Source: Tremella fuciformis
Lineage: Eukaryota > Basidiomycota > Tremellomycetes > Tremellales > Tremellaceae
Reading direction: 5' to 3'
Length of the DNA stretch: 64,000 bases
NCBI GenBank assembly: GCA_032768795.1
Contig: CP136493.1
Coordinates: forward strand, 1,302,001-1,366,000
Shown here: positions 1-11,041 of the stretch, piece after piece
Position numbering within the stretch: the first letter of the stretch is position 1
Layout of the letters: the number at the start of each line of letters is the position of its first letter
Notes under the pieces: generated by a model
Seen by the model: the letters and a program-made list of their open reading frames with translations, nothing else
Told to the model about the DNA's origin: nothing
Database searches by the model: none
Position numbers and translations under genes: made by a program

Positions 1-308
1 CGCCGCGGCGCGACATGCGCATGGCGCCCCGAGTGACAAGAGTCATTTTGGAGACGATTTTACAAGGGGGAGGATGGGCGAGAGGGGAGGTAGAGGTAGA
101 GAGAGAGTAGGAATGTTGAGATGGTAGGCTCCTCGCTGGGGGGAGGGGGGAGCCAGGGGAGGAGCGGCACAGTCGGGCTACAACGGAAGTCGGCGTTTCC
201 GGAGATTTCTACAGAGTATTGGTGGCAGAAATGTTCGGCCGGTTCCTCGAGTAACGTCCATCCGTTCATCCCAGCATTGACGACCACCTTACGACCCGGT
301 CTTGCACC
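1..308. other. upstream region of the mL59 gene
   Basis: No gene could be supported here. The stretch holds purine-rich runs (about 60-160) and presumably the promoter and 5' leader of the mitoribosomal gene starting at 309. No tRNA or repeat was recognised. Confidence 0.5.
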
Positions 309-920
309 ATGGCATCGCTCAGGAGACTCTTCTCGACGTCGCTGCCTCGCCTGGTTTCAGACGTGCCAGCGGCTCCAGTCCGCGTGTCTTCCCTGGAGCT
401 GCCACCGACGATCGCTCGGCTCATCACCAAACACCTCGCGAACGCCTCAACTCTGGAAGCGCCGCTATCCATCCCCAACCCTTTCCTCGACCACGGGCGT
501 GTGGCCGGCCCATCCTCCAGCTTCAAAGCCATGAGCATATCGAGAAGGCGGCAACGACAATTGCTCCAACGCTATCCTGCCGATGCACTTCCTCCCTCAC
601 CATCGCTACCGAAAAACGGCTCACCTTCCGTGCTTGTATCAGATCCTGTATTCGGAGACGTACCGGTGGTCTGGGAAGGGAGCACAGACATTCAGCGAAA
701 CAAGTCATTATATGGCGGACGGAAGATTCGGTTCAAGGGACACAAACACGAGAGACAAAGAGCGAGCAAGGAGAAGGAACGAGCGGACCGGATGAGCGGG
801 ATGGACAAGCGCGTCAGCGATTGGAGAAAGGTGCGTGGCTACACATGCACTGAGGCTCAAACTGATCGACAGACGAAGATAGAGACACGCGCTAGCGCCA
901 GACCATCCCTGCCCTTCTGA
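309..920 (+). CDS. mitochondrial large-subunit ribosomal protein mL59-like
   Basis: Probable mitoribosomal large-subunit protein of the fungal mL59 (yeast MRPL25) family, acting in mitochondrial translation. The N-terminus MASLRRLFSTSLPRL looks like a mitochondrial presequence. The middle carries SRRRQRQLLQRYP, and the C-terminal part has LYGGRKIRFKGHKHERQR followed by a basic helix with GMDKRVSDWRK, the pattern I associate with mL59. A 42-nt intron (831-872, GTGCGT donor, ACTGATCGACAG end) is spliced to give a C-terminus ending in PSLPF. The intron is a multiple of three, so the frame stays open without splicing. The start is the ATG in CACCATGGC. The family assignment comes from memory of motifs, not from an alignment. 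Confidence 0.62.
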   Translation: MASLRRLFSTSLPRLVSDVPAAPVRVSSLELPPTIARLITKHLANASTLEAPLSIPNPFLDHGRVAGPSSSFKAMSISRRRQRQLLQRYPADALPPSPSLPKNGSPSVLVSDPVFGDVPVVWEGSTDIQRNKSLYGGRKIRFKGHKHERQRASKEKERADRMSGMDKRVSDWRKVRGYTCTEAQTDRQTKIETRASARPSLPF

Positions 921-986
921 GGGACAACCGATGCAGCATCTTGCGTCTGTCCACATTCTATTGACACCGTCTCACTTGACAGGCGA

Positions 987-1976
987 CTACTCGTCGTACT
1001 GCAGCAGTGGGAGTAGATCGTCGAATTGAGGTGCCGGGATGCTGCGCCTGAAGTGATGCCTGATGGGCCACTCGTCCTTGTACGCCAGCGCTATGACAGT
1101 AATGGTGGGCTGCTGCGGATTCCTCACGTCCGCCTCAAGTAAGATTGTCGCGGGGACGTGGGTCTTGCCGTTGCCTTGATCTTGCTGAAGGGCGACCCGC
1201 ATAAAGGTGACGTACCCGATGGTGCGCTCGGCCAGAAAAACTTTCTCCACCTCGGCGGCGACGATCGGGCGAGGGTCATCCAGTCGAACTCTGCAAAACA
1301 GCCCGCCGAGTTTCACATCCAGGCCGGCAGTATTATGTGGCTCCTGGCCGCCCAGCTGCTCAAATATCGCCTTGACCACGTCTTTGAGCATGCTGTGGCC
1401 GACGGCGTAGCATATCCCCTCCCTGTTGAAAGGCTTGGGGTTCACGACCCACGACATCGGGCTCGCTTCGTCTCGCAAAAAATTACGTTCTTGGTAGATT
1501 GTCCAGTCTTCCCAATCGGTACTGTATCGCTCGGCGATATTCTCAACTTGACCAGTGTAGATCAGGTGGATCATGATCTCGGCAAGCCAGCGATGGCCAA
1601 TCTTGCCCCCTTCCGAGGTACTCGGAATGAGAAAGTAGATGCTGTACTCGATCCGCTGGCTGCTGTGATGCTGGAAACCCGCCAGGTGGAAGAGCTCGTG
1701 GCCTTCGCGCCGGAGCTGACGAGTGACACGTTCGGCCGTCTCGACGGCTTTAGCGGGCGGCACCTTGTTTGCCAATCGCGCATATACCTTCTTGAACTGG
1801 GACAGGGTGGTGGTGATGAAAGAGGAGGCGCTCGCTGACAGGTCGAAGCGGGTATGGCAGGGGCATTGTTCGGTGCGCAGGATCTGGGGAGAGATGACGA
1901 ATGTGCCGATTGGAGTGGGCTTGTTGGCGGAACTGGCTTTGACGGCGCGTGGTGGAGCTGGAGCCGGGACGGGCAT
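987..1976 (-). CDS. unrecognised protein with a conserved-looking globular body
   Basis: A continuous reading frame of about 329 codons that I do not recognise. After a Pro/Ala-rich N-terminus it looks globular, with mixed helices and strands, aromatic residues and few low-complexity runs. It contains a CPCHTRFD segment, HELFHLAGFQHHSSQRIEY, and IYTGQVENIAERYSTDWEDW. In-frame coding-like sequence continues upstream of the ATG at 1976 to about 2056, where a possible acceptor (GCGTCTCAG) lies, so the true start is probably in a 5' exon between about 2056 and 2200. It is convergent with the mL59 gene, 66 bp away. No function is proposed. Confidence 0.6.
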   Translation of the reverse strand: MPVPAPAPPRAVKASSANKPTPIGTFVISPQILRTEQCPCHTRFDLSASASSFITTTLSQFKKVYARLANKVPPAKAVETAERVTRQLRREGHELFHLAGFQHHSSQRIEYSIYFLIPSTSEGGKIGHRWLAEIMIHLIYTGQVENIAERYSTDWEDWTIYQERNFLRDEASPMSWVVNPKPFNREGICYAVGHSMLKDVVKAIFEQLGGQEPHNTAGLDVKLGGLFCRVRLDDPRPIVAAEVEKVFLAERTIGYVTFMRVALQQDQGNGKTHVPATILLEADVRNPQQPTITVIALAYKDEWPIRHHFRRSIPAPQFDDLLPLLQYDE

Positions 1977-2329
1977 TGCGCTTGCAGTGGTCCACTCGCG
2001 AGCGGCGTGGTGGAACGATGCGACAGAAGCCAGAGCGGGGATGAATGAGGCGAGCTGAGACGCATCGAGTCAAGGCGGAGCTGCAGGGAGGACGATAGGG
2101 TTCAGACTCAAAGGATGCATACTGAAAGGCTGGACGAAGCCGTACATGTACAAGGCAGCTTTGAGGAGGGGACGGGGCTTAGTCAAAGGTTACAGATCTG
2201 GGCAGACGCTGAGCATTCAAACCGTATGTCGCGCCTCGACAAGTGGGGTCGTAGAGGTGGACGAGGATGAGAAGTTGTCAAACTCAATGATCTCATGAGA
2301 CGCCGTCTCGTCACCAATGTCTACGCCCT
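1977..2329. other. region holding probable 5' exon(s) of the 987-1976 gene
   Basis: On the minus strand the frame of the downstream gene stays open from 1976 up to a CAG acceptor near 2056. A further ATG-initiated segment lies around 2133. I could not fix a donor, so these exons are not annotated. Nothing else is supported. Confidence 0.3.
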
Positions 2330-2968
2330 TTAGGGTGGTACAGTATTGCTGATGATCTCATCCCGATAGTTATCTTGAACTGACTGCTGCCACTGATCAA
2401 TGTCGACGTGCACGGCTTGCTCGAGGCCCGCTCCAAGAAAGATTCCCTCGTCTTCGATGACTTGGTCTTGATCGGGGTCTTGATCTTCCAATGCCGACAC
2501 GATCGAGATTGCACTGTCGGTGGCACTTAGCTGGGGGAGATAAATAGCCCGGGCCATATAATGAGTATCGATGAGAGCGAGCATGATATTATGATCATCG
2601 AGGTTGAAGACATCATGGCCTTCGCCGAAGCTGGCGTGACCATCGCCGTTCCCGAAATGAGTACCGGTCGTGCTGACAGGGGCAACGTCGAGAGCGCTGT
2701 CCACTGAAGTGGGGCGCATCTGTTCCTCAGTGCTCATGATGTATTGATCAAGCTTTTCAGTTGCTAAGGTATGAGGAAGTCTTTGCAGAGCAGTCTCAAC
2801 ATCCTGTCCAGCTTTATGTACTCGATGGGGCAGCACACCACGAGATTCCACGACCTTCAGGCGTCTGAACAGTGGTCGTGACGGCTGAGACGCCTTCCCG
2901 TCCTGAAAGGGTATGCCGGTAGGCCAGACCTTCGGCCCACTTTGAGCATGACCTCTCGCTTGCCTCAC
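2330..2968 (-). CDS. hypothetical acidic protein (5' end unresolved)
   Basis: Open frame of about 212 codons ending at 2330, with no family recognised. The first in-frame ATG is at 2737 (MSTEEQMRPTSVD). Upstream of it the frame stays open and coding-like (LFRRLKVVESRGVLPHRVHK) to a possible acceptor (CCCTTTCAG) near 2910, so an upstream exon is likely. The C-terminal half is acidic and hydrophobic (LDDHNIMLALIDTHYMARAI, then DQDPDQDQVIEDEGIF) and ends ISNTVPP. The coordinates give the extent of the open frame, not a proven CDS. Confidence 0.35.
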   Translation of the reverse strand: MRQARGHAQSGPKVWPTGIPFQDGKASQPSRPLFRRLKVVESRGVLPHRVHKAGQDVETALQRLPHTLATEKLDQYIMSTEEQMRPTSVDSALDVAPVSTTGTHFGNGDGHASFGEGHDVFNLDDHNIMLALIDTHYMARAIYLPQLSATDSAISIVSALEDQDPDQDQVIEDEGIFLGAGLEQAVHVDIDQWQQSVQDNYRDEIISNTVPP

Positions 2969-3350
2969 CGGGTCACAGCTGCCACTGTATCACTCGCTTC
3001 CAAGTTCCAGAATGCCCTCGAATGAGCCTTTCATACTACAGATTGAGCGGGAGTTGAGATTCTGACATCAGCCTACAACGAAGGGGGGCGCCTGAGCAGC
3101 ATGCAAAGCGGCAATCTTGAGACGCTACTTGCTTCAATCCTACCCCGCATGACGTCTCGTTCGCTTCGCCAACGGGAAAGCCAAGCACAGGATCGGGGGA
3201 AGGGGAAAGGGGGAGTGGGAGAGCGCACCAGATACGTGGCAACGAGAAGTGATGAGAGGCAAGCGATGCATACTATAACGGTGAATATTCAAGAAATAGA
3301 AAGACTGCTCCAAACGAGCGAGCCACGATGTGCCATCGGGGAAGCACATA
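2969..3350. other. intergenic stretch, nothing recognised
   Basis: Short frames on both strands show no family resemblance. It may contain the first exon and promoter of the minus-strand gene at 2330-2968. Confidence 0.4.
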
Positions 3351-3869
3351 TTATTCTACAAGTTTACTGAGAGTGGTCGGAGTTAATTTGTGTAGAAGCA
3401 ATCTATCCGGGTAGCGAACGGGGCCAGACCACGGCCTGCTATCGTCCGTGGGCAGATCATGGGGTCCAGCAGACCCAGTCGAGGTCGCAGACCGGCCCGT
3501 CGACTGCGATGTGCCGGCGTTGACCGGGGTTGTAGGCCTCGTAGGTTGAGGCGTGGCCGAATTCGAGCCGTCATCGATGTTGCATGGACTTGCGGGTAGA
3601 GATTCACCTCCTATGTTCGGCTCGTGCCATCTTGATAGAAGCGCTGTCACTACGGAACTTGTGTCATTCGGGTTCTCTTCTGGCGGTGCATCACTCTCGT
3701 TGTCTGTATTATCTGTGTTGTAACCGGAATCCGCCGGGGCTTGCGGACCAATTGGCACGCGGAGATAACGATTGCCCGGGTTTGGAGTGCTTGACCCGGA
3801 AGTGGCTCCGTGCTGAGGAGAGTTAGGGGGCTGAGTCGAGTTCGATGGCGAGTTTGGCTGGCTGGACAT
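3351..3869 (-). CDS. hypothetical Ser/Pro/Thr-rich disordered protein
   Basis: About 172 codons from an ATG at 3869 to a TAA at 3351. The sequence is low complexity and probably disordered: it opens MSSQPNSPSNSTQPPNSP and has repeated Asn, Ser, Pro and Thr, an acidic patch (DNTDNESDAPPEENPND), and a more structured tail (RYPDRLLLHKLTPTTLSKLV). No domain was recognised. It is transcribed divergently from QCR7 across 343 bp. A 5' exon further upstream cannot be excluded. Confidence 0.45.
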   Translation of the reverse strand: MSSQPNSPSNSTQPPNSPQHGATSGSSTPNPGNRYLRVPIGPQAPADSGYNTDNTDNESDAPPEENPNDTSSVVTALLSRWHEPNIGGESLPASPCNIDDGSNSATPQPTRPTTPVNAGTSQSTGRSATSTGSAGPHDLPTDDSRPWSGPVRYPDRLLLHKLTPTTLSKLVE

Positions 3870-4212
3870 GTTGTGCGGGTTGAGAGCTTGATGTAGTATC
3901 GACGGCGAAATCTGGGGGAGGAATCAGAGTTGCGCTGTACTTGATGTCTGAAACGCTGAGATAGAGCACTGCATGCATTTCTTTAGTATGGTGACGCTGA
4001 TAGCTGCCCGCTCTCTCCGCTGCAATCAATCAAAGGGACATCGAGAGAACAGGAGGAAAAGTGCCACTTGCCACCTGCCACATTCGAAAAGGCAGTCTCC
4101 GATTGGCCCCTACCACTTGAATCTTCCGACTAACTCCGGCTGCCTCTCCTCCCACCTATCCTCTTGCATTTCACGTCTTCACGTCGTATTTCATACACAG
4201 CACATCGGCATC
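3870..4212. promoter_or_regulatory. divergent promoter region between a hypothetical gene and QCR7
   Basis: 343 bp between two outward-facing genes. Pyrimidine-rich sequence (CCTCTCCTCCCACCTATCCTC) lies about 70 bp before the QCR7 ATG, as is common in leaders of highly expressed fungal genes. No defined operator was recognised. Confidence 0.4.
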
Positions 4213-4982
4213 ATGTCCATCGGCGGTCCCTTGGGCTTCTCGTGGGTGTCCCTTCGGCTCCAGCACCGTTTCTCGATTCGTGGCGGCCGATACAGGGGAC
4301 GAGACGCTCCGCGATGCTCGATCGTGGTGGAGCCCTGTTGACGGAATGGCGGCTGACATTCAGGCTCGCCCCGTACATCAAAAAGTTCTCGGGGGGTCTC
4401 TACAATGCTCTCAAGCCGGTCTCGGGCGCGTATGCCAATGCGATGGGCCACCGGGCCATGGGCTTGAAGTACGACGATCTGATCCCCGAAGAGCGGGAGG
4501 ACATGCAGAAGGTGATTAGGCCGCTTTCGATCGATGCGTCGGGTATGGGTCTGCGCCAAGGAGGCGACGGGTTGTACGAAGGTGCAGAGAGGCCAGCTGC
4601 GTGACCAATTGATTGTGGAGCCGAGCTGCGGGCGATAGGAATGGTGGGAAGGTATTGAACGGGGCCGCGGTGTTTGGATTGAGGAGATCTTAGGGGCAAA
4701 GGACTGACTTCCAGGCGCTCGCTCGTCTGCCGCAGAAGGAGCAGTACGACCGTGTGTTCCGCATGCGCACCGCGTTCCAGCAATCCATCCAACATTCCGA
4801 GCTCCCAAAAAGCCAATGGATCAAGCCGAGCGACGTGAGTGCTTGACGAGGTATCAGCAGGCGGAGCTAGATGGCTGACCGCATAGGACACACGATACTT
4901 GACCCCGACAGTCGAGGAAGTTGTCAACGAGGAGAAGGAGCGCGCCGAGTGGGACTCGATGGTAGTCGAGCGGAAGCGCTAG
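4213..4982 (+). CDS. QCR7: ubiquinol-cytochrome c reductase subunit 7 (complex III)
   Basis: Small matrix-side subunit of the mitochondrial cytochrome bc1 complex (UQCRB/QCR7 family). Four exons can be read: 4213-4241, 4364-4511, 4715-4834 and 4887-4982. Joined, they give MSIGGPLGFSLAPYIKK, then AYANAMGHRAMGLKYDDLIP, an ALARLPQKEQYDRVFRMRTA helix and DTRYLTPTVEEVVNEEKERA near the C-terminus, which are the order and motifs of the family. Acceptors are preceded by GCTGACATTCAG, ACTGACTTCCAG and GCTGACCGCATAG. Length (about 130 residues) is normal. The first exon encodes only nine full codons. Confidence 0.93.
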
Positions 4983-5116
4983 AGCCGACTCGATCACCAG
5001 CGAGGCGGAGGATGTGATGTCCACATGCATCGATTCCTATAAGCTTGCCGTGCAAGCCATTCGGATGATGGCGCGCATGACAGGCAGGGTATGATGCTAT
5101 CTCTCTACGGCTAACC

Positions 5117-6334
5117 CTACGCTCTCTTCCACCTCGGCCTCTTGTCGTGTTTCTCCCGCTGGAGGAGCGGTACCGTAACGAAGCCTTTGGAGAAATACGG
5201 CTTTCCATCAGCTGCATCACAAAGGAGGGAATGCGCCAGTCACCTGTGTCCCAGCAGAGAGTCATGATGGCCGTCACCTGGAACTGTGCAGGAGAATGGC
5301 GCACAAAGAAATAGCCTGTCCTGCTCGTCAGTCAAGGCGGGGTTTTATCAGAAACAATCCACTTGAAGGCGTCTCCAAAGAACCATCCAGCTAAGGTGCT
5401 TGCTCTCAGGCCATACGTCGACTTGCGGCGCCAGTTCGAGATGAACTGTGGGATGGGGAGGGTGGATTCAATGCTCAATGCGACGAAGCCGAGTCTGCCA
5501 TCAGCCCATCTTCCCCTCAGCCGTCCTACCGGCGGCCTCACGCATCAATGTACCTGCCATTAGCCTCCTCGCGCAACACTGTTCGCAGATTACAGACTCA
5601 CCACATCCATCTTCCCAGTGCGAGCTGCAACAAGCCCAAGATGACAATCATTCCCGCCAGGAATTCAAGGTAAGTCCCATACCCCTCCCACTGCCAGAAA
5701 TCAAAGGGCCTCCCCGATCCGAGCTTGAGACCGCTGGCCCAGTTCCGGTGGGGGGCCGGCACTGCTTCTGGTACATGTTCTGGTAGTTGCTCGTTCATTG
5801 GCGACAAGGGTGCATAGTTGGCCCCGGGTGATGCTTGGGCATTGGGGCTGTAGTGCAGGCAGATTGAGAGTAGCAGGAGTTGGGAAAGGATGAGGAGCAA
5901 GGATTGCACAAGCAGCGCTGCCAGTCAATCGATCTCTCCTCTCCCATTTCGAAACGTAAGAGGGTGAGAACTCACGGGTCTCGAATCGCTTGCCCAGCCA
6001 GAAGAAGACTCGGATGATGTTGGCGATGATCACCACCCCGCAGACATCTGCCCATCAGCTGGGTGGGTGAAGGCCAGTGTGTGACGTACCGTGCGAGAAG
6101 CCTGTCGAGTCTCTGGCCGGTAAGCCACTGAACAAGCTGACCAAACTCACCTCTTCTTGATTATACTGTACGCCTGACAGTCAGCGAGACTGGCTGTTCC
6201 ATCCAGCTAGGCTTACCTGGTCCGCATAGATCAAAGGCGGCCTGTGCGTGAGCAACCGTTGCCGCCTGTCCAAAATCAGAAACTCGCCCTACTGCCATAC
6301 CGATGGCCGCCAGCGTGCTAAGCACGTCCGACAT
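5117..6334 (-). CDS. PQ-loop membrane protein, ANY1/SLC66A2 type
   Basis: Multi-pass PQ-loop protein resembling yeast Any1 (Cfs1) and animal PQLC1. Family members act at Golgi/endosomal membranes and antagonise phospholipid-flippase phenotypes. Exons on the minus strand join MSDVLSTLAAIGMAVGRVSD, AYSIIKKR, then CGVVIIANIIRVFFWLGKRF, a long hydrophobic stretch (SLLLILSQLLLLSICLHYSP), a helix ending LLQLALGRWMW, and the second repeat with PIPQFISNWRRKSTYGL. The protein ends KHDKRPRWKRA. The paired proline-glutamine motif region and the ANIIR-FFW segment drive the call. Start ATG is at 6334, 163 bp from the divergent COX23 gene. Borders of the middle exons are approximate. Confidence 0.82.
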
Positions 6335-6497
6335 GATCCTTCTGTCCCCTCCCAGATTGCCAAGGTGATGAGCGTATGCAAAGCGGGATGCAAGCCAGCA
6401 TGGACAGAACGAGATGCAAGAAGGCGGGGCTCCGCGGTCGGCGACCACAGCTGAGATTCCGACAACCTTCTCATCGTTGCCGAACTTTCCGGCAAAG

Positions 6498-7026
6498 ATG
6501 GCCTCGCAAGTCCCGCCTTCGAAGAAGCCCACACCGTGGGCAGAACGACCTCTTCCTCCCACTGCCGAGCTCGAGAAGCCCGAAGACTACAAGAAGACGT
6601 TCCGTGTGAGTCTCGTGCTTCGTGTCGCCGCTACGCGCACGCGAGTACCGATCGGGTTGTATTGGAGCAGGGCCGAGCTGACAAGCAGGGCCGATCAGCA
6701 GTCAGCAAGGTCAGCTTAGCCATGCCTGATGGACGGCCTGAGCTGATATGGTAGTTTGCCGACCCGTGTGAGGCAGCCAGCAAAGCGTCTTTCGACTGTC
6801 TCGAGCGAACACATTACAACCGCAGCGAGGTGCGCTTGGCTCTATCGCCGACGACGCGGACGAGACGTGCTGATACGCAGTGTATGGAGTTCTTCAAGGC
6901 GTACCGGGAATGTAAGGGCAAATGGGTGCGTCATATCTCAGCTGGCTGCCAGGAAGCAGGGCGGCAGCTTACGAGCAGATCGAGCAGCGGCGGCAAGATC
7001 GCCTCGCGGGCAGAGATAGCGAATGA
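6498..7026 (+). CDS. COX23: mitochondrial twin-CX9C protein COX23
   Basis: Intermembrane-space CHCH protein needed for cytochrome oxidase assembly and copper handling (Cox23/CHCHD7 family). Exons 6498-6609, 6755-6829, 6881-6925 and 6979-7026 join to a short protein beginning MASQVPPSKKPTPWAERPLP. The two cysteine motifs are explicit: C-EAASKASFD-C and C-MEFFKAYRE-C, each with exactly nine spacer residues, with helix sequence and KGKW after the second. The C-terminus is IEQRRQDRLAGRDSE. The second CX9C begins exactly at an exon border (6881). The gene is compact and normal in length for the family. Confidence 0.88.
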
Positions 7027-7157
7027 GCCAGCAGGAAGGTTACGACGTCAAGTAGCGGGAATCAGCATTGAGCCAGGGTGGCATTCTGTATAGTGTACAA
7101 CAGGCATCTACCAACAATGTATACCGGGCATGTTCATATCCGTCATCAAACTCCTCG

Positions 7158-7856
7158 TCATTCCAGCTTTTCGAGATAGTCTAGTCGATCGAGCACGACC
7201 TGCTTGGAGGTCTCTTCAATCTCTCCGGCAAGGAAGACCTCGTCGAGGATCGCGTAGACCTGAAGGCTTTCAGCAAATATGCCTCGATTACGCCGACGAA
7301 TATACCTTGTAGAAAGAAAAGACGAGGTCCAGCTCGCAGACGTTCTGGAAGAATGCGTCTGCGTGTCAGCATCAGAGCTCAACAAGCATCGCGGCCAAGT
7401 TGGGTGCTTCCAAACACAGATCATGCCGTGAGGATAGGGTTCACTTACCTAACACTTCCACGAAGAGGTGGATCGCCTCTAGGTAGGCCAGCTCATTGTC
7501 GTTCGAGTCGACGCAGACGCAGAAGAACAGCCCGGCATAGCGGCGGTAGACAATCTTGTCACTTCGGAACTGCCGGTCAGCTATACATGACGACTCTGTC
7601 TAGACGCAGCTGACCTCCACGAAGTTGGATTGGTATTTCTGATCTCGTGGTGCAATGAGACGATGAACCTCTCCTCTCAGTCGCACCTGGCGGTCAGCCC
7701 TCTGCACATGCCGCATACTGCTGCGCACCTTCTCGTCGTCATCGTAAGGCGCATACCACTTCGACAACCGTGTCTTCCCTTGGCGGTTCTGCGTTGTAAG
7801 CTCTCGTGTCGATGGGCAGTCGGCAGCCTCACTTGCACCAAGATGAACTTGATCAT
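7158..7856 (-). CDS. APS2: AP-2 adaptor complex small (sigma) subunit
   Basis: Sigma-class small adaptin of the clathrin adaptor AP-2, which binds dileucine cargo signals in endocytosis at the plasma membrane. The joined exons read [99 protein letters not shown] and [13 protein letters not shown], ending LDYLEKLE. The ordered match over the whole about 143 residues is unmistakable, and the NVCELDLVF and YRRYAGL blocks are hallmarks. AP-2 rather than AP-1 is favoured by the AYLEAIH/FVEVL segment. ATG at 7856 lies 237 bp from the divergent peptidase gene. Confidence 0.9.
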
Positions 7857-8093
7857 CTTGCGACACCTACTCGAGGCCTCACGTCGCTGCTGGTAGTGTC
7901 AATGGTAAGATAGCAACACTAGGCATTCACAAGGACGGACAATGAGCGGGCCCGAGCGCGCGGTTCGGCCGCTTCCGACGGAAATACATGAGGCCTTGCC
8001 CCTCTCTCTGGTGACAGTCTGCCTTTCAATTCACCTTCTCTCACCTGCAGCTCGTCCCCAAGTCCGCCAACTGGTATCAGAGCAGGCGGCAGC

Positions 8094-10945
8094 ATGGCGG
8101 GAGACTACGATCCTCTTGCCGACACGAGCTATGCCGCTGCTCGGGCGTCACGCGAATCCCAACGGCGCTCGGTCGACACGTCCAGCGATATCGATTCGGA
8201 TATCGTGTACCGGGATCACCTAGATGACCTGCACGAGAAGGACGAGCGGTTCCAGGATGAGCCCCGAATGGAAGATGGCGACGAGGCCGATGGACAGGGG
8301 TACTCGATGGAGCCGTCGAGGGTGGGTCATCGCTTCACATGCTCCCCGTGATGTATACAGCCAGCGTGGGCTGACACGCAGCTTCGTCCGCGCAAAAAAT
8401 CAAAGAAGATACTGGCGGTCCTCATTGCCATCGTTGCGTTCGCAGGAGTCATCGGCGCACTGTCAGCATGGACATACTCTGCACCGTCATACTCGGCCAA
8501 GTCGGGCAACCGGCATATCACCATGGATCACATCTTCAACGGCACGTTTGGCTATCGCTCGCGCTCAATCGAGTGGGTCAAGGGCGCGGCGGACGGGACA
8601 TTCGTGCATGTTGACCAGGGAAATATCGTCCTCGGGACTGCCGAATCATGGAACACCAGTAGCCTGTTTGTGGACACGTCCAAGGTCCTAGACGACAAGG
8701 GCAACAGGCTCCAGTGGGACGGCTACAAGATCTCACCCGACATGGAGTATGTTCTCTTCCGTTCCAACTACCAGAAACAATGGCGCCACTCTTCTCACGG
8801 CAATTATTGGGTGCACCGCGTGTCTGACTCGTCGACATGGCCAGTGCTTGCTCCAACTTCGCCGCCGAAGATCGCTTATGCCGCTTGGTCGCCCGTTTCG
8901 CATTCGCTTGCCTACGTGAGCGGTAACGATCTCTACATCGTGACTGCGCAAGAGGTGGGAGCCGGCATGAATGCAATCCGAGTGACCGACGATGGGAGCG
9001 CAAGCGTTTTCAACGGCGTACCGGACTGGGTGTACGAGGAAGAGGTATTCAGCACCGACTTTGCCCTATGGTGGAGCCCAGACGGCCAGTCCATCGCCTA
9101 TCTTCGCAGCGACGAAACGAATGTCCGTGAATACACCCTACAATACTACAACCCAACCAGCGATGCTTTCACGTCGCATCCTTACCTTACGGACCTGGAG
9201 ATGAAGTGAGTTTGATTGCACCTCCTCTGTGATTGAAGATAACTTTAGGTATCCCAAGCCCGGTACTCCAAACCCTCTCGTCACCGTGCACACGTTCTCC
9301 TTGTCAGCTTACCGGTCCTCTAGCTCTCTCGAACAGGCTCGGAAGATCTTGCACTGGGAGGGGCAGCTGCCACTTGAAAGCCGCATTATCCAAGAGGTGG
9401 CGTGGCTTGCCCAAGATGCCTTATTGGTAAAGGAGATTGACCGATCTGGCCGGGTCGGCAAAGCTGTTCTGTTCCAGTATGGCGAAAGCGAAGGGACGAG
9501 CGTCCGCACCCTTGGCAAAGATGGGGAAGAGGGTGAAGGCGGATGGATTAAGCAGGTGAGAACACTCTTTTGAACGTCCTCACGTGCTGATCAAGTAGGG
9601 GCAAAGCGTCCTTCCCCTTTCTGGCGGCCAGAACGCGTATCTCGACATCATTCCGAACAAGGACGGTTACGAGCACATCGCCCTGTTCTCCCCTCTCTCA
9701 GCGACGGAGCCTATTTGGCTCACCGAGGGTGTATGGGAGGTGACGGAAATCAATGGTATCGACGCGGCGAGGAGCACAGTGTGAGCGTCTGCTCTATACT
9801 TGCGACTTCATCTGATATACAGGTACTTCACGGCTGCGAATCCCTCGATTGACCGTCACCTGTATGCGGCGGCTATCCCTTCCTCGGCCAATGCCGATTT
9901 TACCCCGGACTTGACGGCCCTCACCGACTCGGCTCACGCTGGATACTACGAGACACGCATGTCCCCCGGAGGAGCATATTACTCCTTGCAGTATCGCGGA
10001 CCGGAAGTGCCGTGGCAACGCCTCGTGCAAACTGGGCAAGACGGCTTCTCCGAGTTGCTCGAAGGCAACGCGGAGCTGAACAACACACTTGCCGAGTTTC
10101 TGCGGCCGATTGTCACGCGCACGACGATTGTGTCGGACGACAACGAGCTGAATCTCGTCCAGATCACCCCGCCAAACTTCGATGCTTCCGGTCGCAAAAA
10201 GTACCCCGTCCTGATCAGGGTGTACGGCGGGCCCGGATCGCAGATGGTCAGCAACGTCTGGTCAAGGGACTGGCACACATATCTGGCTTGTGAGAAGAAG
10301 TACATCATCGTTCTCGTCGATGGACGCGGCACGGGCTTCAAGGGCCGCAAGCTGCGGAACCCCGTGACGGACGATCTGGGCCACTGGGAGGTCGTCGACC
10401 AGATCGCCGCCGCGCGCGAGATGGTCAAAAAGGTATACGTCGACCGCACTCGCATAGGCATCTGGGGCTGGTCGTACGGCGGCTATATGACGTGCAAGAC
10501 GATCGAGGCCGACTCGGGCATCTTCACGCTCGGCATGGCCGTCGCGCCCGTCACCGACTGGCGGTACTACGACTCGATCTACACCGAGCGGTACATGCGC
10601 ACACCAGAAGAGAACCCCGAGGGGTACGAGCGCAGCGCGGTCAACAACATGACGGGCTTTGGAAACGCCGACTTTTTGCTGGCGCACGGGACGGGCGACG
10701 ACAATGTCCACTTCATGAACAGCGCCAGCCTGGTCGACAAGCTCACGCAGAGCAAGACGAGAGGGTGGAGGTTCAGGATGTTCACCGACTCGTCAGTATC
10801 CCACCCTCCCTCGCGGACGATCTTCATGCTGATTTGCAGAGCGCACTCGATGGACAAGCGCGAGGCGTATCGCGAGCTACACGAGTGGATGACCGAGTTC
10901 TTGGAAGAGAAATGGGGCCGCGGCGGGACGGTGCATCATCGCTAG
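8094..10945 (+). CDS. type II membrane dipeptidyl aminopeptidase (S9B, DPP IV/STE13-DAP2 family)
   Basis: Serine peptidase that removes Xaa-Pro/Ala dipeptides, anchored in the Golgi or vacuole membrane in yeast homologues (Ste13, Dap2). It has an acidic cytosolic N-terminus, a basic stop (RPRKKSKK), one helix (ILAVLIAIVAFAGVIGAL), then a beta-propeller and an alpha/beta-hydrolase domain. The DWVYEEE motif lies in the propeller. Catalytic residues are visible: Ser in GWSYGGY, Asp in GTGDDNVH and His in SAHSMD. The last intron (about 10793-10839, GTCAGT donor) must be removed to place that His in frame. Other introns lie near 8321-8381, 9207-9248, 9556-9598 and 9781-9822. Length is typical for the family. 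Confidence 0.92.
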
Positions 10946-11041
10946 CCAGCCAACGGAAGCAAGTGTATAGACATAGCACAATCAACATGCATATCCTGTT
11001 GTACCGGTACATAGTTCGTGAGGCATGAGTGGATAGATAGA

